A stretch of 64,000 nt of DNA from Saccharothrix deserti (GTDB taxonomy: Bacteria > Actinomycetota > Actinomycetes > Mycobacteriales > Pseudonocardiaceae), in NCBI RefSeq assembly GCF_009769385.1, contig NZ_VKAB01000023.1, positions 146,935 to 210,934 of the forward strand, given 5' to 3'. Of this stretch, positions 41,545 through 50,302 are shown one piece after another (the stretch's first letter is position 1; each line of letters begins with the position of its first letter). The translations under genes and the position numbers were made by a program. The notes below the pieces were generated by a model. The model did not search any database and was not told where the DNA came from. It saw only the letters and a list, made by a program, of their open reading frames with translations.

Positions 41545-42159
41545 TCACACTTCGAGAGGCCGCAGCACGTGCTCCAGCCACTCGCCCACCGCGCGGCCCA
41601 CCCCGTCCAGGTCGGCCTTGAGGTTGTGGTCCCCGGGCAGCAGCACGACGTCCCGGTGGTGCGCCGGGTCGGGCCGGCCGAACGGGTCGTTCTCGCCCTG
41701 CACCACCAGGGTCGGGATTTCCACGCCGTCCAGCTCGGGCATCCGCGTCTTCTCCGGCCTGCCCGGCGGGTGCACCGGGAACGCCAGGCACAGCACCGCC
41801 ACCGCCTGGCCCTCCGCCGCCGTCCGGCACGCCACCCGCGCGCCCGACGACCGGCCGCCGAACACCAGCGGCAGGTCGTCGAACCAGGTGGAACCCAGTT
41901 CGTCCGCGACCGCGAGCCACGCCGCGTCGAGCTGCTTGGCGGCTGCAGGGGCACGGCGGCCGGCCACCCGGTACGGCTGCTCGACCAGCGCCACGTGCAC
42001 GCCCGCGTCCACCGCCGCACGGGTCGCCGCCACCAGGTCCGGTGCGGCGATCCCGCCGCCCGCGCCGTGCCCCAGCAGCAGCGCGGCCCGGCTCTCGGAC
42101 GCGCAGTGCAGCTCGGCCCGCGCCGGACCGTACGGGGTGTCGACCACCCGTGATGTCAT
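41545..42159 (-). CDS. alpha/beta-hydrolase, KANL3/Tex30-like family
   Basis: A 204-residue hydrolase with L-L-L-G-H-G-A-G-G-G oxyanion region (about 28-37), nucleophile elbow G-G-R-S-S-G-A-R-V-A, the acid in Q-G-E-N-D-P-F-G and His in P-G-D-H-N-L. It is close to dienelactone-hydrolase-like and Tex30 families with unknown substrates. The ATG overlaps the SRAP stop (ATGA at 42156-42159), so it is co-expressed with a DNA-lesion protein. Confidence 0.85.
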   Translation of the reverse strand: MTSRVVDTPYGPARAELHCASESRAALLLGHGAGGGIAAPDLVAATRAAVDAGVHVALVEQPYRVAGRRAPAAAKQLDAAWLAVADELGSTWFDDLPLVFGGRSSGARVACRTAAEGQAVAVLCLAFPVHPPGRPEKTRMPELDGVEIPTLVVQGENDPFGRPDPAHHRDVVLLPGDHNLKADLDGVGRAVGEWLEHVLRPLEV

Positions 42160-42917
42160 GACAACTCGAACAAGGTGGGCTCCGGCTTCTCCGATTCCCC
42201 CAGGCGAACCGCGTCCATCAGGGACGGGTCGTTGTTCTTGATGCTGTTGACCTTCATCGACACCGGGCGCAGCTCCAGCGAGTCGACCAGGTCGAGGTCT
42301 GGCGCGAGCAGGTCCTTCGGGTCGGTGCGGTCCGGGTCGAGCCAGTCCGCCCACCGGTCGCGCGGCAGCACCAGCGGCATCCGGTGGTGCACGGACGTCA
42401 TCTCGCCGATCGCGTCGGTGGTGAGCACGGCGCAGGTGATGATCGGCTTGCGCTCGTCGCCCTCCTGCTGCCACCACACCGACCAGATACCGGCCATGGC
42501 GATGCTGGAATCGTCACCGGGGTTGATGAAGTACGGCTGCTTGCGGCCCTCGCCGGGCTGCCACTCGTACCAGCCGGCGGCCGGGACGATGCACCGGCGC
42601 TTGGCCGCGGCGTCGCGGTAGGCGGGCTTGTCCAGCACGCTCTCCGCCCGCGCGTTGATCATCTTCGCGGCGCCTGACAGGTCCTTGGCCCAGTGCGGCA
42701 CCAGGCCCCAGCGCATCACGCGGACGCTGCGCTCGGTGGCGTCCGGGTCGGGGTTGCCCTCGTCGTCGCGCGGGTGGCGTTCGACGACCGCCAGCACCTG
42801 CTTGGTGGGCGCGACGTTGTAGTCCGGGCCGGGCGCGGCGCCCTCGGTGGCGTCCACCGCGTCGAACTCCGCGGCGAGCAGCGCGGGGTTCTTGGTCGAG
42901 GCGTACCTGCCGCACAC
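42156..42917 (-). CDS. SOS response-associated peptidase (SRAP/YedK/HMCES)
   Basis: A 253-residue SRAP protein that forms a protective thiazolidine crosslink with abasic sites in single-stranded DNA. The catalytic Cys2 is exposed after Met removal (M-C-G-R-Y), with N-A-R-A-E, the glutamate in G-W-Y-E-W and the histidine in S-V-H-H-R-M-P. A 20-residue acidic insertion (D-D-E-G-N-P-D-P-D) lies before the R-V-M-R-W-G-L-V-P-H-W core. It is divergent from aroA. Confidence 0.95.
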   Translation of the reverse strand: MCGRYASTKNPALLAAEFDAVDATEGAAPGPDYNVAPTKQVLAVVERHPRDDEGNPDPDATERSVRVMRWGLVPHWAKDLSGAAKMINARAESVLDKPAYRDAAAKRRCIVPAAGWYEWQPGEGRKQPYFINPGDDSSIAMAGIWSVWWQQEGDERKPIITCAVLTTDAIGEMTSVHHRMPLVLPRDRWADWLDPDRTDPKDLLAPDLDLVDSLELRPVSMKVNSIKNNDPSLMDAVRLGESEKPEPTLFELS

Positions 42918-43017
42918 AACCGATCACCTCTCCACAGATCACCCTCGGGCGTGCCATCGTCGCACGTCGCAAAGCCCGGTGCGAGCTGTCGACCACCCGA
43001 TGCGGAATCATCGAGCC

Positions 43018-44298
43018 ATGACTCAGCAGTGGTCCGCTCCCACCGCCGACGGCCCCGTCCACGCGACGGTACCCGTTCCCGGTTCCAAGTCGATCACCAA
43101 CAGGGCCCTCGTGCTGGCCGCGCTGGCCGACCGCGCGTCGACCGTGCACACCCCGCTGCGCAGCCGCGACACCAACCTGATGGCCGCCGGGCTCCGGTCG
43201 CTCGGCGTCGACCTCACCGACGGTCCGGACGGGTCGTGGCTGGTCACACCCCACGCGATGCACGGTCCGGCGCAGGTCGACTGCGGCCTCGCGGGCACCG
43301 TGATGCGGTTCCTGCCGCCCGCCGCCGCGCTGGCCGTCGGCGACATCACGTTCGACGGCGACCCGCACGCGCGGACCCGGCCGATGACCACGATCCTGGA
43401 CGCGTTGCGGGCGTTGGGCGCTGACGTGGAGGGCGCGGCGCTGCCGTTCACGCTGCACGGCAAGGGCGGGGTGCCCGGCGGCGAGGTCACCATCGACGCG
43501 TCGGCGTCGTCCCAGTTCGTGTCCGGTCTGCTGCTGTCCGGCGCGCGTTACGAGAGCGGCGTGACCATCCGCCACGACGGCAAGCCGGTGCCGTCGCTGC
43601 CGCACATCGAGATGACCGTGACGATGCTGCGGGAGGCGGGGGTCGTCGTGGACGACTCGTCGCCGAACGAGTGGCGGGTCGAACCGGGGGCCATCACCGG
43701 CCGCGACTGGCACGTGGAGCCGGACCTGTCCAACGCCACCCCGTTCCTGGCGGCGGCGGCCGTGACGGGCGGCGAGGTGACCATCCCGGGGTGGCCCTCG
43801 GAGACCACCCAGCCGGGCGGCGCGGCACGTGACCTGTTCGAACGCATGGGTTGCGCGGTGACGCTCACCGATGCCGGCCTCACGTTGCGCGGTCCCGACC
43901 GGCTGACCGGGATCGACGTGGACCTGCGTGACGAGAGCGAGCTGACGCCGACCGTCGCGGCCATGGCGGCGCTCGCCGACGGCCCGACCTGGATTCGCGG
44001 CGTCGCCCACATCCGCGGTCACGAGACGGACCGGCTCGCCGCGCTGGCCGCCGAGATCAACCGGTTGGGCGGCAACGCCGAGGAGACCGAGGACGGCCTC
44101 GTCATCACGCCGCGACCGCTGCACGGCGGCGTGTGGCGGGCCTACGCCGACCACCGCATGGCCACCGCGGGCGCGATCATCGGGCTGGTGGTCGAGGGCG
44201 TGTCCGTGGACGACATCGGGTCGACCACCAAGACGATCCCCGACTTCCCGGGAATGTGGGCCTCCATGCTCGGGACGAACACGCTCGGGACGAGCTGA
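43018..44298 (+). CDS. aroA: 3-phosphoshikimate 1-carboxyvinyltransferase (EPSP synthase)
   Basis: A 426-residue enzyme of the shikimate pathway that joins shikimate-3-phosphate and phosphoenolpyruvate. Signatures: P-G-S-K-S-I-T-N-R-A-L (about 23-33), D-C-G-L-A-G-T-V-M-R-F, A-S-S-Q-F-V-S, the catalytic Asp/Glu region R-D-E-S-E-L-T-P and A-D-H-R-M-A-T-A. The residue after the phosphate loop is G-L-A-G-T-V rather than G-N-A-G-T. The ATG at 43018 is chosen over one six codons upstream. rsgA starts 1 bp after its stop. Confidence 0.96.
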   Translation: MTQQWSAPTADGPVHATVPVPGSKSITNRALVLAALADRASTVHTPLRSRDTNLMAAGLRSLGVDLTDGPDGSWLVTPHAMHGPAQVDCGLAGTVMRFLPPAAALAVGDITFDGDPHARTRPMTTILDALRALGADVEGAALPFTLHGKGGVPGGEVTIDASASSQFVSGLLLSGARYESGVTIRHDGKPVPSLPHIEMTVTMLREAGVVVDDSSPNEWRVEPGAITGRDWHVEPDLSNATPFLAAAAVTGGEVTIPGWPSETTQPGGAARDLFERMGCAVTLTDAGLTLRGPDRLTGIDVDLRDESELTPTVAAMAALADGPTWIRGVAHIRGHETDRLAALAAEINRLGGNAEETEDGLVITPRPLHGGVWRAYADHRMATAGAIIGLVVEGVSVDDIGSTTKTIPDFPGMWASMLGTNTLGTS

Positions 44299-44299
44299 C

Positions 44300-45310
44300 G
44301 TGGCACGCGGCGACTGGCGGCGGCTGGACGAGTCCGACGTGCGGGTGCGGCCGGGCAAGGGGACCCGGCCGCGCAGCAAGCGCCGGCCGGAGCACGCCGA
44401 CGCCGTGCCCGCCATGGTCGTCGGGGTGGACCGGGGGCGGTGGACGTGCGCGATGGACGGCGACCCGGCACGGCTGGTCGTCGCCATGCGGGCGCGGGAA
44501 CTCGGCCGGACGCCGGTCGTCGTGGGCGACCACGTCGGTCTGGTCGGTGACACCTCCGGTCAGCCGGACACGTTGGCGCGGATCGTCCGGGTGGAGGAGC
44601 GGCGGAGTGTGCTGCGGCGGACCGCGGACGACACGGACCCGTTCGAGCGGGTCGTGGTGGCCAACGCCGAGCAGCTGGTGATCGTGTCGGCGTTGGCGGA
44701 CCCGCAGCCGCGCCGGGGTTTCATCGACCGCTGCCTGGTCGCCGCGTACGCGGGCGGGCTGGAACCGCTGCTGTGCCTGACGAAGTCCGACCTGGCCCCG
44801 GCGGACGACCTGCTCGCCGCGTACGCCGAACTGGACCTGCCGGTGGTGGTGACGCGGTCCGACCAGGACCCGGACGAGCTGCGCTCACGGCTGGTGAACC
44901 GGCTGTCGGCGTTGATCGGGCACTCGGGGGTGGGCAAGTCGACGTTGGTGAACAAGCTGGTGCCGGACGCCCGCCGCGCCGTGGGCGTGGTCAGCGGTGT
45001 GGGCAAGGGCCGCCACACGTCCACCCAGACCGTGGCCCTCCCCCTGCCCGAGGGCGGGTGGGCGGTCGACACGCCAGGCATCCGTTCGTTCGGCCTGGCG
45101 CACATCACCCCCGACGACATCGTCGCCGCGTTCCCGGACATGCAGGCGATGGCCGAGGAGTGCCCGTCCGGCTGCGGTCACCAGGGCGAGCCGGACGACC
45201 CGGACTGCATGCTCGACGAGCTGGTCCGCACCGGCGAGGCGTCCCCCGGCCGCCTGGCCTCCCTGCGCCGCCTCCTGGCCTCCCGCAGCAAACTGGAGGA
45301 ATACGACTAG
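44300..45310 (+). CDS. rsgA: ribosome small-subunit-dependent GTPase A
   Basis: A 336-residue circularly permuted GTPase involved in 30S maturation. It has an OB-fold-like N-terminus, then G4 T-K-S-D, G1 G-H-S-G-V-G-K-S-T, G3 D-T-P-G and the C-terminal zinc motif C-P-S-G-C-G-H with a later C. GTG 44300 begins one base after aroA, so the genes are probably co-transcribed. Its N-terminus is Arg-rich (R-P-R-S-K-R-R). Confidence 0.95.
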   Translation: MARGDWRRLDESDVRVRPGKGTRPRSKRRPEHADAVPAMVVGVDRGRWTCAMDGDPARLVVAMRARELGRTPVVVGDHVGLVGDTSGQPDTLARIVRVEERRSVLRRTADDTDPFERVVVANAEQLVIVSALADPQPRRGFIDRCLVAAYAGGLEPLLCLTKSDLAPADDLLAAYAELDLPVVVTRSDQDPDELRSRLVNRLSALIGHSGVGKSTLVNKLVPDARRAVGVVSGVGKGRHTSTQTVALPLPEGGWAVDTPGIRSFGLAHITPDDIVAAFPDMQAMAEECPSGCGHQGEPDDPDCMLDELVRTGEASPGRLASLRRLLASRSKLEEYD

Positions 45311-45317
45311 CCTCCGC

Positions 45318-45449
45318 GAGAGTCGAACCTCCAGCCCCCGTGTGTCCTACGTTCAGAACGCGTGTGTCCTACGTTCAGGCCAGGTGTGTCCTACGTTCAG
45401 GATGCGAGAGTCCTGCGTTCAGGACCCCCGAATTCAACGCTCAGAACGT
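45318..45449. repeat. array of 22-bp direct repeats between convergent rsgA and pruA
   Basis: Six units with exact 22-bp phase: 45318, 45340, 45362, 45384, 45406 and 45428. The three central units share GTGTGTCCTACGTTCAG; the outer ones decay (GAGAGTCCTGCGTTCAG at 45406, then more diverged copies). The fourth consensus-like unit also forms a GTCCTG-CGTT-CAGGAC hairpin (45410-45425). It lies entirely in the 160-bp gap and encodes nothing. Confidence 0.85.
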
Positions 45450-45470
45450 GCGACCTGGGCTTTTGGGCGA

Positions 45471-47102
45471 CTAGAGACCCATGTGCGGGTACGTGTGGTC
45501 GGTCGGCGGCACGAACGTCTCCTTCACCGAGCGCGGGCTGATCCAGCGCTGGAGGTTGAAGATCGAGCCGGCCTTGTCGTTCGTGCCCGAACCGCGGCTG
45601 CCGCCGAACGGCTGCTGCCCCACCACGGCGCCGGTCGGCTTGTCGTTGACGTAGAAGTTGCCCGCCGAGAAGCGGAGCGCCCGGTGCGCCTCCTCGATCG
45701 CCTGCCGCTCACGTGCGAACACGGCGCCGGTCAACGCGTACGGCGTGGACGTGTCGACCACGTCCAGGATGTCGCCGTACTCGGCGTCGTCGTAGACGTG
45801 CACCGACAGGATCGGGCCGAAGTACTCGGTGGTGAAGACGTCGTTCTGCGGGTCCGTGCCCACCAGCACGGTCGGCTGCACGAAGTAGCCGACCTCGTCG
45901 TCGCACGTCCCACCGACCAGCGTCTCCACGGACGGCTCGGCGTCCGCCGCCCGCAGCGCGTCCCGGTGCTTGGCGAACGCACGCGCGTCGATCACCGCCC
46001 CGCCGAAGTGCGAGAAGTCCGTGACGTCCCCGTACGACAGGGTTTTCGTCACGTCCGCGAGCTGGTCGCGCACCTGCGACTCCCACAACGACCGGGCGAC
46101 GTACGCGCGTGACGCGGCCGAGCACTTCTGCCCCTGGTACTCGAACGCACCCCGCACCAGGGCCGTGACCAGCGCGTCCGGGTCGGCGCTCGGGTGCGCG
46201 ACGACGAAGTCCTTGCCGCCGGTCTCCCCGACCACGCGCGGGTAGGCGCGGTAGGTGTCGAGGTGGTCGGCCATGGTCCGCCACAGCGCCTTGAACGTCC
46301 TGGTCGAGCCGGTGAAGTGCAGCCCGGCGAAGTTCGGGTCGGCCAACGCCACCTCGCTGACCGCCTGGCCGTCCCCGGTGACCATGTTGACCACGCCCGG
46401 CGGCAGCCCGGCCGCTTCGAGGAGCCGCATCGTGCAGTCCGCGGCGAGCTGCTGGGTCGGCGACGGCTTCCACACCACGGTGTTGCCCATCAGGGCGGGC
46501 GCCAACGGCAGGTTGCCCGCGATGGCGGTGAAGTTGAACGGCGTGATGGCGACGACGAACCCGTCCAGCGGCCGGTGGTCGAACCGGTTCCACATGCCGG
46601 GGCTCGACGCGGGTTGTTCGGCGAGGAGGCGTCGGGCGAAGGCGACGTTGAAGCGGAGGAAGTCGATCAGCTCGCAGGCGGAGTCGATCTCGGCCTGCTG
46701 GACGGACTTGGACTGGCCGAGGATGGTGGCCGCGTTGAGCGTGTCCCGCCACGGCCCGGCGAGCAGGTCGGCGGCCCTGAGCAGGACGGCGGCGCGTTCG
46801 TCGAACGGCAGGTCGCGCCACGGTCGCGCGGCGTCTTTGGCGGCGTGGACGGCGTCGGCGACGTCGGCGGGTGTGGCCTGGCCGGTGACGCCGAGGACGT
46901 GCCGGTGGTCGTGCGGCTGGACGACGTCGACCGGCTCGCCGCCCGCCATCCGCCGGGCGCCGCCGATGGTCATCGTCAGTTCGTGGCGTTCACCTTCGAG
47001 TTGCGCCAAGCGCCTGAGCAGAGAGTCACGATCGGCGCTGCCCGGTGCGTACGCTCGCGCCGTTTCGTTGACCGGTTCGGGTGGCGACGTGACCGCGTCC
47101 AT
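45471..47102 (-). CDS. pruA: L-glutamate gamma-semialdehyde dehydrogenase (1-pyrroline-5-carboxylate dehydrogenase)
   Basis: A 543-residue aldehyde dehydrogenase that oxidises glutamate-gamma-semialdehyde to glutamate in proline catabolism. It has the N-terminal P5CDH helix region, N-F-T-A-I-A-G-N-L-P, the NAD loop F-T-G-S-T-R-T-F, the glutamate in V-G-E-T-G-G-K-D and the catalytic Cys in Y-Q-G-Q-K-C-S-A-A-S-R, plus P-F-G-G-S-R-G-S-G. ATG 47102 fits; the upstream open frame has no homology. No proline dehydrogenase is adjacent. Confidence 0.95.
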   Translation of the reverse strand: MDAVTSPPEPVNETARAYAPGSADRDSLLRRLAQLEGERHELTMTIGGARRMAGGEPVDVVQPHDHRHVLGVTGQATPADVADAVHAAKDAARPWRDLPFDERAAVLLRAADLLAGPWRDTLNAATILGQSKSVQQAEIDSACELIDFLRFNVAFARRLLAEQPASSPGMWNRFDHRPLDGFVVAITPFNFTAIAGNLPLAPALMGNTVVWKPSPTQQLAADCTMRLLEAAGLPPGVVNMVTGDGQAVSEVALADPNFAGLHFTGSTRTFKALWRTMADHLDTYRAYPRVVGETGGKDFVVAHPSADPDALVTALVRGAFEYQGQKCSAASRAYVARSLWESQVRDQLADVTKTLSYGDVTDFSHFGGAVIDARAFAKHRDALRAADAEPSVETLVGGTCDDEVGYFVQPTVLVGTDPQNDVFTTEYFGPILSVHVYDDAEYGDILDVVDTSTPYALTGAVFARERQAIEEAHRALRFSAGNFYVNDKPTGAVVGQQPFGGSRGSGTNDKAGSIFNLQRWISPRSVKETFVPPTDHTYPHMGL

Positions 47103-47139
47103 AGGGTCATCGTGGCACGCGGTAGTACGGTGCGCAGCC

Positions 47140-47508
47140 GTGGCGAAGGTGACTGGTATCGGCGGCGTTTTCCTGCGCGCCCGCAATCCCGAGCGCATGG
47201 CCGAGTGGTACCGCCGGCACCTCGGCGTGCCGATGAGCGCGAGTGGCGCGATCACGTTCCACTGGGTGGAGGCGGAGACGACGACGTTCGCGTTGTTCGC
47301 GAACGACAGCGACTACTTCGGTGAGCCGGGACAGCGGGCCATGATCAACCTGCGGGTGGACGACCTGCCGGCGCTGTTGGCGCAACTGCGCGTGCGGGGC
47401 GTCGAGGTGCTGCCGCAGACGGAGGACTCGGAGTTCGGCCGGTTCGGGTGGTGCGTGGACCCCGAGGGCAACCGCATCGAGCTCTGGCAACCGGCACCCG
47501 GCATGTAG
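47140..47508 (+). CDS. VOC-family (glyoxalase/dioxygenase-fold) protein
   Basis: A 122-residue vicinal-oxygen-chelate protein with two beta-alpha-beta modules: G-V-F-L-R-A-R-N-P-E-R-M-A-E-W-Y near the start, then I-N-L-R-V-D-D-L-P-A-L-L-A-Q-L and the end F-G-W-C-V-D-P-E-G-N-R-I-E-L-W-Q-P. One metal-side glutamate (I-E-L-W) is visible. Function is unknown; it is divergent from pruA by 37 bp from GTG 47140. Confidence 0.85.
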   Translation: MAKVTGIGGVFLRARNPERMAEWYRRHLGVPMSASGAITFHWVEAETTTFALFANDSDYFGEPGQRAMINLRVDDLPALLAQLRVRGVEVLPQTEDSEFGRFGWCVDPEGNRIELWQPAPGM

Positions 47509-47560
47509 CACCCGACGGCCACCCGCCCGGGGCACCCGGCGGCAAGCTCGTGCCGGCTTC

Positions 47561-47592
47561 GCAGGGGTCCCCGCCAAGGGGACCCCTGCTTT
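47561..47592 (+). terminator. terminator after the VOC gene
   Basis: A 12-bp perfect stem (47561-47572 with 47578-47589), 5-nt loop, followed by TTT. Confidence 0.85.
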
Positions 47593-47638
47593 GATCTTGC
47601 CGGCTGGGTCGGACGATTCCGGTAACGCGGCCGGTTCC

Positions 47639-47666
47639 TGTGGACAACCCAGCCCCCTGTGGACAA
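47639..47666. promoter_or_regulatory. two DnaA-box-like 9-mers
   Basis: TGTGGACAA occurs at 47639-47647 and 47658-47666, both the complement of the actinobacterial DnaA box TTGTCCACA, in the same orientation 19 bp apart. They are in the gap between two convergent genes, 20-40 bp past a terminator and before the end of the DUF6912 gene. Confidence 0.5.
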
Positions 47667-47689
47667 CTCAGGGCGTTCCGGAAGACCGG

Positions 47690-48181
47690 CTACATCAGGT
47701 CCAGCAGGAACGGCAGCTCCTGCGGCGCGTACCAGGCCAGCTCGTGGTCCTCGGCCCCGCCCAGCGCGAACTCCGCGTCCGGATCACCCAGATCCGCCGC
47801 GTCGATCACGTCGGCAGCCGCACGCACGTCGTCCTCGGCCTCCGCCGTGTCCAGGTGGATCGCGGCCACCAGCTTCATCGGCACCGGGCCCGACAGCTTC
47901 ACCACCGAGAAGTCCAGGTCCGGCCGCAGCTTCACGTCCGGCACGTCCGCCGAGACCACCGCCCGCCGCGGCACGGCCTTCTCGTCCCCCGCGATCAGCC
48001 GCAGCGAACCGCGAGCGGCGTCGAGCATCGCCGAGTACTCGAGCTCCTCCGTGTCGCCGGTCGCGTACGACTCGCGCAACGCGGGCGTCAGGGCGAACCC
48101 CGTCCCACCCACCGCGACGAACTCACCCTTGTCCACCAGATCGCGCAACATCGCGACGGTCGCCGGGAGGTACACCCTCAT
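47690..48181 (-). CDS. DUF6912-type conserved protein
   Basis: A 163-residue conserved actinobacterial protein beginning M-R-V-Y-L-P-A-T-V-A-M-L-R-D-L, with A-A-I-H-L-D-T-A-E-A-E-D-D-V-R and the C-terminal H-E-L-A-W-Y-A-P-Q-E-L-P. I match it from memory to the DUF6912 family; no activity is known to me. The ATG overlaps the WS/DGAT-like stop (48178-48181), so the two are co-translated. Confidence 0.75.
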   Translation of the reverse strand: MRVYLPATVAMLRDLVDKGEFVAVGGTGFALTPALRESYATGDTEELEYSAMLDAARGSLRLIAGDEKAVPRRAVVSADVPDVKLRPDLDFSVVKLSGPVPMKLVAAIHLDTAEAEDDVRAAADVIDAADLGDPDAEFALGGAEDHELAWYAPQELPFLLDLM

Positions 48182-49554
48182 GTGGACACCGTTCCCATCA
48201 GTTCCTCCACCGACTCCTCGACCATCGCGGCCAGGACGTCCACATCGGACATCGCGTCGCGATCGGCGTTCAGGCCGAAGTACACGCCACCGTCATAAGA
48301 CGTCACGCCGATCGACAACGCCTGGTTTTTCGCCAACGGCACAACCGGGAACATCTCGATCATCTTCGCCCCCGCCGCGTACAACGGCACCTGCGGCCCC
48401 GGCACGTTCGTCACCACGACGTTGAACAACCGCCGCGAGAACGACGACGCCGCCCGCGCGCCCAACGCGTGCAACGTCGGCGGCGCGAACCCCGAGAACC
48501 GCACCAACGTCTGCGCCGCCACCGACTGCCCGGACTCCTGGTGCGCGCGCATCGCGTGCGACACGTGGTGCAGCCGCACGACCGGGTTCGACTCCCCCAC
48601 CGGCAGGTCCACCAGGTACGCCGACACCGCTGTCTCGTCGTCGCGCACCGACATGGGCGCCATCGCCCGGATCGTGGTCCCGGCCGTCACGACCTCGCCA
48701 CGCGACAGCAGCCAGTTCCGCAGCGCCCCGGACAGCGCCGCCAGCACACCGTCGTTGACCGTGCCACCGTGCACCCGCCGGATGGCGCGGAACTCGTCCA
48801 ACCTGGTGCGCGCCACCGCGAACCGCCGTTGGGGCGAGATCCGCACGTTCAACGGGCTGCCGGGCGCGGGCGTGGCGGCGGTCCGCACGGCCGACGCCAA
48901 GCCGCCGAACACCCCGGCGACCTTCCGCACCGTCGCCACCGTGTCCATCGCCGCCGACCGGACGTTCTCCACCAGCTCACCGGGCCGCTGCACGGCCTCG
49001 GCCACCGCGTCCGCGACCAACTGCAACCCGCTGGGCCCGGGCGAAGGCATCCACAGCGACTCCACCGGCGGCCGGGGCGTGGCGGACACGTCCAGGATCA
49101 CCTGCCCGATCTCCGGCGCCCCGATCCCGGACACCATCGCCTGGTGGGTCTTGGTGATCACCGCGGTCCGGTTCCGGGCCAGGCCCTCGACCAGGTAGAT
49201 CTCCCACAACGGCCGGGTGTGGTCCAGCGGCCGGGACATCAGCCGCGCCACCAGGTCGTGCAGCTGCTGGTCGCTGCCCGGCTTCGGCAACGCGGACCGC
49301 CGCACGTGGTAGGTGACGTCGAAGTCCGGGTCGTCCACCCACACCGGCCGGGCCAGCCGTCCGGGGACCTGCACGACCTTCTGCCGGTACCGGGGCACCA
49401 GCGACAACCGCTGCTCGATCAGGTCGACCAGGCGGTCGTAGTCGAACCCGGTGCGCGGCCTGCGGAACACCGCCACCCCGCCGACGTGCATCGGCGTCGT
49501 GGAGTCCTCCAGGTACAGGAACGAGGCGTCCAGCGCGGACAGGCGGTCGGGCAT
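48178..49554 (-). CDS. WS/DGAT-family acyltransferase-like protein with altered active site
   Basis: A 458-residue member of the wax ester synthase/diacylglycerol acyltransferase family, with L-S-A-L-D-A-S-F-L at the N-terminus, P-L-W-E-I-Y-L-V-E-G and the C-terminal N-V-P-G-P motif. The catalytic H-H-x-x-x-D-G motif reads H137-Q-A-M-V-S-G143: the second His and the Asp are replaced. It probably lacks the classical esterification activity. It is the first gene of a two-gene coupled operon with DUF6912. Confidence 0.9.
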   Translation of the reverse strand: MPDRLSALDASFLYLEDSTTPMHVGGVAVFRRPRTGFDYDRLVDLIEQRLSLVPRYRQKVVQVPGRLARPVWVDDPDFDVTYHVRRSALPKPGSDQQLHDLVARLMSRPLDHTRPLWEIYLVEGLARNRTAVITKTHQAMVSGIGAPEIGQVILDVSATPRPPVESLWMPSPGPSGLQLVADAVAEAVQRPGELVENVRSAAMDTVATVRKVAGVFGGLASAVRTAATPAPGSPLNVRISPQRRFAVARTRLDEFRAIRRVHGGTVNDGVLAALSGALRNWLLSRGEVVTAGTTIRAMAPMSVRDDETAVSAYLVDLPVGESNPVVRLHHVSHAMRAHQESGQSVAAQTLVRFSGFAPPTLHALGARAASSFSRRLFNVVVTNVPGPQVPLYAAGAKMIEMFPVVPLAKNQALSIGVTSYDGGVYFGLNADRDAMSDVDVLAAMVEESVEELMGTVST

Positions 49555-49564
49555 GCCGCCCAGG

Positions 49565-50239
49565 CTAGTCGGTGCAGTCCCGCACCAGCCTGCGCACGGC
49601 GTTGACCTCGGCCGCGTCGCGCTGGTGCCGGGCCAGCCTGATCGCTGCCGCCGCCGGCATCGCCCGACGCGCCTCGACCCGCACCGAGTGGTCCACCCCC
49701 GACAGGAACCCGCGCACCAGCCGTGACCGGGCGAGCCGCTTGAACGGCCGCAACGGCGCCACCGCGATCGCCAGCCAGCTCAGCGCGACGTCGACCTTCC
49801 GGTCACCCTTGCGCGCGCTGCCCCAGTCGACGACCACCGGACCGTCCGGGCCCATCACCACGTTGCCGGGGTGCAGGTCGAGGTGCAGCAGGTCGCCGTC
49901 CCCGTCGCCGTCCAGGAACGTCGGTGCCGGCACCTCGTCCAGTCTGCGGTGCAGTTCGGCCAGCTCACGGCCCAGCGCGCCCGCGCGCCACGGCTTGGCG
50001 TCCAGTTCCTGCGACATGCGCGGACCGGGGACGTACTCCATGACCAGGTCCTGTTCCGAGGCGTGCGCCACCCTCGGCACCGGTATGCCGTGTCGGCGCA
50101 GGTAGCGCATCAACTCGGCCTCGGGCCCCAGGTCACGGCCCGCGCGGCTGCGCTTGACCAGCAGACCGTCCGGACGCAGGTAGACGTCCGCCTCCCGGCC
50201 GCTGGCCAGCAGACGATGCGCCTCGTCGCGCGATGTCAT
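49565..50239 (-). CDS. aminoglycoside phosphotransferase/Bud32-like kinase
   Basis: A 224-residue small kinase with a phosphate-binding-like V-Y-L-R-P-D-G-L-L-V-K start, the catalytic L-H-L-D-L-H-P-G-N-V-V (about residue 117) and the metal-binding V-V-D-W-G-S-A. Its lysine (V-K-R-S) and the D-x-x-x-x-N pair are complete, so it should be active. The substrate is unknown; similar short proteins are called APH or RIO-like kinases. 10 bp separate it from the WS/DGAT start. Confidence 0.82.
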   Translation of the reverse strand: MTSRDEAHRLLASGREADVYLRPDGLLVKRSRAGRDLGPEAELMRYLRRHGIPVPRVAHASEQDLVMEYVPGPRMSQELDAKPWRAGALGRELAELHRRLDEVPAPTFLDGDGDGDLLHLDLHPGNVVMGPDGPVVVDWGSARKGDRKVDVALSWLAIAVAPLRPFKRLARSRLVRGFLSGVDHSVRVEARRAMPAAAAIRLARHQRDAAEVNAVRRLVRDCTD

Positions 50240-50302
50240 GTGACGATCATCATGATTGACAGCGCCGGCGCAACCCCCATTCGGGTAGAGGACACTTGCT
50301 CC

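Noticed and set aside
45316..45340. T-arm-like GGTTCGACTCTC on the minus strand, resembling the 3' part of a tRNA
   Set aside because: No D-arm, anticodon arm or matching acceptor strand follows; the segment is the degenerate first unit of the 22-bp array.
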